From Longimicrobiaceae bacterium (GTDB lineage Bacteria; Gemmatimonadota; Gemmatimonadetes; Longimicrobiales; Longimicrobiaceae), in assembly GCA_030146875.1 (NCBI GenBank), contig JASLAX010000092.1, positions 1 through 5,292 on the forward strand: a stretch of 5,292 nucleotides of DNA. Direction: 5' to 3'. The position numbers and the translations under genes are program-made. A model generated the notes under the pieces. The model did not search any database and had not been told where the DNA came from. It saw nothing but the letters and a program-made list of their open reading frames with translations. Below are positions 1 through 5,292 of the stretch, in pieces (positions within the stretch are counted from its first letter, which is position 1; every line of letters begins with the position of its first letter).

Positions 1-396
1 CGCCGCCCGCGCCCGCGGAGCCGCCGACTCGTACCCGCCGCCCCCACCGCCGCCGCCCTCGCGCCCGCCGAGCATCATCATCTCGCGCGCCTCGATCTCG
101 GTGATGTAGCGCTTGCCGCTCCCGTCCTTCGCCTCGTACTCGCGGTACTGGATCTCACCCTCGATGTACACGCGCTCACCCTTCTTCAGGAAGCGCTCGG
201 CGATCTCGGCCAGCTTCCGCCAGGCCACGATCCGGTGCCACTCCGTCTTCTCCTGCTTCTCGCCCTGCGCGTTCGTCCACTGCCGGCTGGTGGCCACGCT
301 GAAGGATGCCACCTGCTGGCCGTTGCCGGTGGTGCGGATCTCGGGGTCGGAACCGAGGTTGCCGATGATGATGGCCTTGTTCAGGCTGCGGGACAC
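1..396 (-). CDS. ssb: Single-stranded DNA-binding protein SSB (3' end beyond window)
   Basis: SSB coats single-stranded DNA in replication, recombination and repair and recruits partners through its C-terminal tail. The 132 residues visible form one OB-fold domain (about residues 3-108): a LNKAIIIGNLGSDPEIR N-terminus, FSVATSRQW (32-40), the TEWHRIVAW strand (51-59), LKKGERVYIEGEI (70-82) and a closing YITEIEARE (97-105). These match bacterial SSB closely. A run of eight glycines (114-121) then opens the flexible linker. The linker's remainder and the acidic tip that binds partners lie left of position 1, so the gene is partial only because of the window edge. The start is a GTG at 394-396, chosen because a strong AGGAGG lies five bases upstream and because the protein then begins exactly where SSBs begin. 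It follows rimI after a 63-bp gap and may have its own promoter. I am very sure of the family. Confidence 0.96.
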   Translation of the reverse strand, partial: MSRSLNKAIIIGNLGSDPEIRTTGNGQQVASFSVATSRQWTNAQGEKQEKTEWHRIVAWRKLAEIAERFLKKGERVYIEGEIQYREYEAKDGSGKRYITEIEAREMMMLGGREGGGGGGGGYESAAPRARAA

Positions 397-459
397 GGAC
401 TCCTCCTCGCTGCTGTGTGGGTGGAAGGTTGACAGCGTACGGCGAAAAGCGCCGCCAAG
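397..459 (-). other. rimI-ssb intergenic gap with a small hairpin
   Basis: This 63-bp gap separates the rimI stop from the ssb start. On the minus strand it holds a hairpin at 439-453: a 5-bp stem, CGGCG pairing with CGCCG, around a CTTTT loop, extendable by one G-T wobble pair. No run of T follows, so it is not a standard intrinsic terminator. It could weaken read-through from the upstream operon or be chance in GC-rich DNA. I found no convincing -35/-10 pair for ssb. The ssb ribosome-binding site occupies the downstream end. Confidence 0.3.
402..407 (-). promoter_or_regulatory. Shine-Dalgarno sequence of ssb
   Basis: The minus strand reads AGGAGG here, within a longer GAGGAGGAG, with a five-base spacer to the GTG at 394-396. 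It is the strongest ribosome-binding site in the window and decides the GTG start of ssb. High translation is expected for an abundant protein such as SSB. Confidence 0.85.
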
Positions 460-954
460 CTACCGTCGCCCCTCCGGGAAGTCAACAATGCGACGACGCA
501 TTACGAGCGCGTCTTCCAGGGGACGCGTGTAGTAGGACGTTCGTCGGCCCACCACCTCGAATCCCAGGTCGCGGTACAGCCGCTGCGCGTCCAGGTTGGA
601 GACGCGCACCTCCAGGAAGACCTCGGCCGCGCCGCGCTCGCGCACCGCGTCGGAGACGGCCTGCACCAGGGCGCGCCCCACCCCCGCCCGGCGCGCCTCC
701 GGGGCCACGGCCACGTTCCCCAGCTCCGCCTGGTCCACCACCGACCAGCACGCCGCGTAGCCCAGCACCCGGCCCTCTTGCTCCGCCACCAGCAGGTCGG
801 TGTCCTCGCGCACCATCAGGCCGCGGAAGGTGCTCTCCTTCCACGGGGTCGAGAACGACACGTTCTCGATCTCCATCACCCCGGACAGGTCGTCCGGGCG
901 CAGGGGGCGGATCCGGAAGCCGGTCCGCACGTCGGGCGAAGGCTGCACGCTCAT
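460..954 (-). CDS. rimI: RimI-type GNAT N-alpha-acetyltransferase
   Basis: RimI transfers an acetyl group from acetyl-CoA to a protein N-terminus; in enterobacteria the substrate is ribosomal protein S18. The 164-residue product is slightly longer than E. coli RimI (148 aa), mainly through about 12 extra N-terminal residues. The GNAT fold is complete: IRPLRPDDLSGVMEIE (15-30), FSTPWKESTF (34-43), the strand ELGNVAVAPE (77-86), the acetyl-CoA loop RRAGVG (88-93), LEVRVSN (114-120) and LYRDLGFEVVGRR (126-138), then YY and EDALVM (147-152). By alignment with RimI, Glu115 is the likely base and Tyr127 the likely acid, with the same 12-residue spacing as E103/Y115 of the enterobacterial enzyme. 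The ATG at 954 is chosen because a GAGG motif sits six bases upstream and tsaB ends just before it; the frame stays open farther upstream only as a shadow of tsaB. Another GNAT N-acetyltransferase is possible, but placement after tsaB supports RimI. The true substrate here is unknown. Confidence 0.92.
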   Translation of the reverse strand: MSVQPSPDVRTGFRIRPLRPDDLSGVMEIENVSFSTPWKESTFRGLMVREDTDLLVAEQEGRVLGYAACWSVVDQAELGNVAVAPEARRAGVGRALVQAVSDAVRERGAAEVFLEVRVSNLDAQRLYRDLGFEVVGRRTSYYTRPLEDALVMRRRIVDFPEGRR

Positions 955-960
955 GGCTTC

Positions 961-964
961 CCTC
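961..964 (-). promoter_or_regulatory. Shine-Dalgarno sequence of rimI, overlapping the tsaB stop
   Basis: The minus strand reads TGAGGGAAGCC directly before the rimI ATG. The GAGG core shares bases with the TGA stop of tsaB and lies six bases from the start codon. A ribosome finishing tsaB therefore sits on the rimI initiation site, which suggests coupled translation and fixes the rimI start at 954. Confidence 0.7.
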
Positions 965-1670
965 ACGCTCCCGCGCGCGCCGCCGCGATCCGCTCCGCGC
1001 CCGCCGCGCGCACGTACTCCGGCTCCCACGCCCGCGCCTCCGGCACCAGCCCCCGCTCCGGCGCCGTGCGCAGCAGGTGGAGCAGCACCGCCGCGCGCGG
1101 GTGGGCGAGCAGCGGCGGCGCCACCGCGGCCCCCAGCGCGGACGCGATCTCCTCCCGGTGCAGCGCCGCCGCCTCGCCGGTGAAGAGCGGCGGCTCCCCG
1201 CCCCGGAAGCGCTCCAGCAGCGCCTCGATGGGCAGCGCCTCGATCGGCATCGTCTCCTCCGCCGTCTCCCCCAGCCGCCAGCACCCGGCGTACACGTCCC
1301 GCCGCCGCGCGTCGAAGATCGCGCAGACCGGGCGGTCCGCCCCCCAGCAGGCCCCCGCCGTCGCCAGCAGCGACGGGTAGGCGTAGAGGGGGATGCCCAG
1401 TGCCCGCACGATCCCCTTCGCCGTCGCCGCCGCGATGCGCAGGCCGGTGAACGACCCCGGGCCGGAGCCCACCACCACGGCGGCCAGGGCGGACCTCTCC
1501 ACCCCTGCGCCGCGGAGGGCGGCGTCCACCGCGGGGAGCAGGGCGGACGAGTGGCCGGGCCCCACGTTCACCACCACCTCCGCCAGCAGCCGGTCGCCGT
1601 CGCCCACCGCCACGGAGCCCACCTCCGTCGCCGCGTCCAGCGCCAACACGGGCCCGGCCGGCGCGCTCAC
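963..1670 (-). CDS. tsaB: tRNA threonylcarbamoyladenosine biosynthesis protein TsaB
   Basis: TsaB (older name YeaZ) is the non-catalytic ASKHA-fold partner of TsaD. With TsaE they move the threonylcarbamoyl group from TsaC-made threonylcarbamoyl-AMP onto A37 of ANN-reading tRNAs in the cytoplasm. The product is 235 residues, normal for the family (about 230). Visible marks are VLALDAATEVGSVAV (8-22), GPGHSSALLP (37-46), the signature GSGPGSFTGLRI (68-79), AYPSLLA (97-103), DARRRDVY (120-127) and a C-terminal EPEYVR (216-221). The GTG start at 1668-1670 gives this length, has GGAGG four bases upstream, and overlaps the tsaE stop by four bases (GTGA), so translation is probably coupled. Starts farther upstream in the same frame would run about 66 codons into tsaE and are rejected. 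An in-frame 15-bp tandem repeat doubles the peptide PIEAL (142-151) in a part of the protein that varies among homologues. Confidence 0.95.
   Translation of the reverse strand: MSAPAGPVLALDAATEVGSVAVGDGDRLLAEVVVNVGPGHSSALLPAVDAALRGAGVERSALAAVVVGSGPGSFTGLRIAAATAKGIVRALGIPLYAYPSLLATAGACWGADRPVCAIFDARRRDVYAGCWRLGETAEETMPIEALPIEALLERFRGGEPPLFTGEAAALHREEIASALGAAVAPPLLAHPRAAVLLHLLRTAPERGLVPEARAWEPEYVRAAGAERIAAARAGA
1218..1247. repeat. 15-bp tandem duplication inside tsaB
   Basis: Two adjacent 15-bp copies (1218-1232 and 1233-1247) differ at one base, the thirteenth. They are in frame with tsaB and encode PIEAL twice, residues 142-151. The reading frame is preserved. The near-identity at the DNA level suggests a fairly recent slippage duplication. 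Confidence 0.85.
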
Positions 1671-2132
1671 CCCGCCTCCGCGGGGAACGGCGGGAGCGGC
1701 GGCGGGGCGGCAACGGGCACGGCGGTCACGCGTCGGCGGTCGGGACGCTCCGTCTCCTCCAGCTCCACCTCCCACCGCGGCGTGGGGAGGAGCGAACGGG
1801 CGCGCTCCGGCCACTCGATCAGCACCACGTCCCGCGCGTCGCCCACCTCGGACCACCCCAGCTCCCACACCTCGTCCGGCCGCTCCAGGCGGTACAGGTC
1901 GAAGTGCAGCACCCGCAGGCCTGACGGAAGGTCGTAGCGGAAGAGCAGGTTGAAGGTGGGCGAGGGGACCTCGCCCTCCACTCCCGCGCCGCGGGCCACG
2001 GCGCGGGCCAGCGTGCTCTTCCCCGTCCCCAGGTCGCCGGAGAGGGCCAGCACCAGGGGCGTGCGCGCCTCGCGCCCGATCGTCTCCCCCCAGGCGGCGA
2101 GCGCCTCCTCGCCCAGCATGGCGGTGGCGCCC

Positions 2133-2140
<8 letters not shown>
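1667..2140 (-). CDS. tsaE: tRNA threonylcarbamoyladenosine biosynthesis ATPase TsaE
   Basis: TsaE (YjeE) is the small P-loop ATPase of the t6A machinery; it binds the TsaB-TsaD complex and resets it between rounds of tRNA modification. The 157-residue product matches the usual size (about 150-160). It shows the Walker A loop GDLGTGKS (35-42, Lys41), the switch-like SPTF (60-63), the HFDLYR motif (79-84, Asp81) and IEWP (108-111, Glu109), all hallmarks of the family. The last 17 residues form a proline-rich tail (APPPLPPFP) unlike the folded core. The start taken is the GTG at 2138-2140, which overlaps the uvrB stop by 8 bp and leaves room for the usual first beta strand. An ATG at 2117-2119 with a GAGGG ten bases upstream is a real alternative giving 150 residues. 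The gene sits between uvrB and tsaB with no free space, so it belongs to the same transcript. Confidence 0.95.
1675..1679 (-). promoter_or_regulatory. Shine-Dalgarno sequence of tsaB, inside tsaE
   Basis: The minus strand reads GGAGG with a four-base spacer (CGGG) before the GTG at 1668-1670. It lies within the last codons of tsaE, supports the GTG start of tsaB, and fits translational coupling with the GTGA overlap. Confidence 0.7.
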
Positions 2141-4190
<2,050 letters not shown>

Positions 4191-4268
4191 TCGTCTCGCC
4201 GGCTGGGGGTCGTTCGGTTGCGGGTTATCTTCGGTATCGTACCCCGGACGAAGCCGGCCGTTCGCCCC
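4191..4268 (-). promoter_or_regulatory. rel-uvrB intergenic gap, candidate promoter region for the uvrB operon
   Basis: This 78-bp gap is the least GC-rich spot in the window. On the minus strand it contains GATAAC (4224-4229), a 4/6 match to a -10 element, placed about 34 bases before the uvrB ATG, but with no good -35 hexamer at the normal spacing. ACCGAA occurs twice on the minus strand (4230-4235 and 4213-4218), 17 bp apart, flanking that candidate -10. A small inverted repeat, GGTA-TCG-TACC, lies at 4233-4243. No consensus LexA box of the CTGT-N8-ACAG or CGAAC-N4-GTTCG type is present, and no U-tailed terminator for rel is visible. A promoter here is plausible but weakly supported; read-through from rel is the alternative. 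Confidence 0.3.
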
Positions 4269-5292
4269 CTACGCCTCGGCGGGCAGGTCGTGCTCGCCGA
4301 AGTGCTCGCGGCGCTCCGTCTTCAGCACGCCCTTCACCTTCCGGATCGCGCCCAGCACCCGGTTCAGGTGGGCCAGGTTCTCCACCTCCACCACGAACTG
4401 CCCCTTCATCCCCGCCTCGTCGGCGCGGATGTCGGCGCTCCGGATGTTGGTGTTCGTCTGGCTGATGGTGCTGGCGATGTCCGCGAACAGCCCGCGCCGG
4501 TCGGTGCCCTCCATCTCCAGCCGCACGAAGAAGCGCCCCCCCGACTCCGCCTCCCACTCGATCTCCACCCGGCGCTCGGGATGCTCGTTGAGCTGCAGGA
4601 CGTTGGGGCAGTCCGTGCGGTGGATGGAGATCCCCCCGCCGCGCGAGATGTACCCCGTCACCTTGTCGCCCGGCACCGGCTGGCAGCACTGGGAGTAGCG
4701 GACCATCAGGTTGTTCATCCCCTGGATCCGCACCCCCCTGGGCTCGCCGCGCACCTTCTGCACCATCCGCTCGAAGGCGGTGGGCGGCTTGGGCGGGTTG
4801 TCGGCCGTCTCGGGGAAGAGCTCGCGCAGCACCGCCGAGGGGCCGATGTCGCCGCTCCCCAGCGCCGCGAACAGGTGCTCGGCGTCGGGCAGGTCCAGCT
4901 TCCCGGCCACCTCGGCGAAGCGGTCCTCGCCCACCTTCTCCTTGCGCGCCTTGCGGATCTCGCGCTCGATGAACTCGCGCCCCAGCTTGGCGGACGAGTC
5001 GAACTCCTCGGCCTTGATCCACTGGCGGATCTTGTTGCGGGCGCGCGCCGTCTTCACGAACGACAGCCAGTCGCGCGAGGGGCGCTGCTTCCCGTCCGTC
5101 AGGATCTCCACCGTGTCGCCGTTGCGCAGCTCGCGCGCGAGCGGGGCGATGCGGCCGTTCACCTTGGCACCGGCGCAGTGGATCCCCACCTGCGTGTGCA
5201 CCGCGAAGGCGAAGTCGATGGGCGTGGCCCCCTTGGGGAGCTGCTTCACGTCGCCCTGCGGGGTGAAGACGAAGATCTCGTCCTGGAACAGG
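4269..5292 (-). CDS. rel: RelA/SpoT-family (p)ppGpp synthetase/hydrolase, C-terminal part
   Basis: Long RelA/SpoT homologues make and usually degrade the alarmone (p)ppGpp during starvation. Only the last 340 residues are here; the 5' end, including the hydrolase and synthetase domains, lies right of the window. Numbering from the first full codon: a TGS domain (about 5-66; VFTPQGDV, LPKGATPIDFAFAVHT), the conserved PSRDWLSFVKTARARNKIRQW (71-91) leading into a helical region, a zinc-finger-like domain with Cys202-Cys203 in YSQCCQPVPGD plus His224 and Cys228, and a terminal ACT domain (about 256-326; GTDRRGLFADIASTIS). This architecture senses uncharged tRNA on the ribosome and controls the catalytic half. 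In YISRGGGISIH the residue usually Arg or Lys is Gly219. GTG and other in-frame codons inside the window are not the start, because the TGS sequence continues unbroken to the edge. Whether hydrolase and synthetase are both active cannot be judged. It ends with TAG, 78 bp before uvrB. Confidence 0.95.
   Translation of the reverse strand, partial: LFQDEIFVFTPQGDVKQLPKGATPIDFAFAVHTQVGIHCAGAKVNGRIAPLARELRNGDTVEILTDGKQRPSRDWLSFVKTARARNKIRQWIKAEEFDSSAKLGREFIEREIRKARKEKVGEDRFAEVAGKLDLPDAEHLFAALGSGDIGPSAVLRELFPETADNPPKPPTAFERMVQKVRGEPRGVRIQGMNNLMVRYSQCCQPVPGDKVTGYISRGGGISIHRTDCPNVLQLNEHPERRVEIEWEAESGGRFFVRLEMEGTDRRGLFADIASTISQTNTNIRSADIRADEAGMKGQFVVEVENLAHLNRVLGAIRKVKGVLKTERREHFGEHDLPAEA

Noticed and set aside
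35..60. GCC-rich trinucleotide tract near the left edge
   Set aside because: It encodes the polyglycine linker of SSB, a normal low-complexity feature of this family, and is not a separate repeat element.
113..532. Plus-strand open frame opposite ssb
   Set aside because: The opposite strand encodes an SSB OB-fold with excellent family match; this frame is its antisense shadow.
955..1713. Upstream extension of the rimI frame to about 417 residues
   Set aside because: The added part is low-complexity Arg/Gly/Ala sequence read out of frame through tsaB. The real RimI begins at the ATG at 954 with its own ribosome-binding site.
1671..1868. Longer tsaB start at 1868 giving about 301 residues
   Set aside because: It would overlap tsaE by some 200 bp, the extra residues do not resemble TsaB, and the GTG at 1670 has a good ribosome-binding site and yields the normal family length.
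417..1937. Long open frame on the plus strand (about 506 codons) opposite rimI, tsaB and tsaE
   Set aside because: Its product is mostly Arg, Pro, Ala and Gly with no domain, as expected for an antisense frame in very GC-rich DNA where stop codons are rare. The minus-strand genes it covers have clear family motifs.
4212..4226. Possible alphaproteobacterial-type LexA site (GTTC-N7-GTTC) before uvrB
   Set aside because: The second half reads GGTT and matches only two of four bases, and nothing else suggests an alphaproteobacterium.
4252..4267. CGAA-N8-TTCG inverted ends before uvrB, considered as a Gram-positive-type SOS box
   Set aside because: The spacing is longer than the CGAAC-N4-GTTCG consensus and the inner bases are not palindromic.

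Overview
The window is a compact, very GC-rich (roughly 70%) block of bacterial chromosome in which every supportable gene lies on the minus strand. In the direction of transcription (right to left) the order is: the C-terminal part of a long RelA/SpoT-type (p)ppGpp enzyme (rel), uvrB, tsaE, tsaB, rimI and an N-terminal part of ssb. Both end genes are cut by the window edges. Coding density is close to maximal; the only gaps are 78 bp before uvrB, 8 bp before rimI and 63 bp before ssb. No stretch of 300 bases lacks a gene. I see no tRNA, rRNA, CRISPR array, insertion sequence or phage feature.

The proteins are ordinary core-genome proteins with intact motifs. The strong G/C bias at third codon positions, GTG starts for tsaE, tsaB and ssb, and an SSB beginning MSRSLNKAIIIGNLG suggest a high-GC non-actinobacterial lineage. 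Gemmatimonadota (for example Longimicrobium-like) is my best guess, but it is an inference from protein style and gene order and has not been tested by any search.

Region by region: 4269-5292 holds the regulatory half of Rel (TGS, helical, zinc-finger-like CC/H/C and ACT domains). 4191-4268 is an intergenic gap that may carry the promoter for uvrB and the genes after it. 2133-4190 is a full-length UvrB. 1667-2140 is TsaE, whose GTG start overlaps the end of uvrB by 8 bp. 963-1670 is TsaB, whose GTG start overlaps the tsaE stop by 4 bp. 460-954 is RimI, whose Shine-Dalgarno sequence overlaps the tsaB stop. 397-459 is a gap with a small hairpin, and 1-396 is ssb from a GTG start with a strong ribosome-binding site.

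uvrB-tsaE-tsaB-rimI look like one translationally coupled operon. TsaE and TsaB are two of the bacterial proteins that make the t6A37 modification of ANN-decoding tRNAs, together with TsaC and TsaD, which are not here. RimI is commonly linked to tsaB. UvrB and SSB add DNA repair and single-strand binding, and Rel adds the stringent response. I found no convincing undescribed system. The points worth a second look are small: a 15-bp tandem duplication in tsaB, the tsaE start, a glycine replacing the usual basic residue in the Rel zinc-finger-like domain, possible control elements in the two gaps, and ssb occupying the place next to rimI where tsaD often lies.
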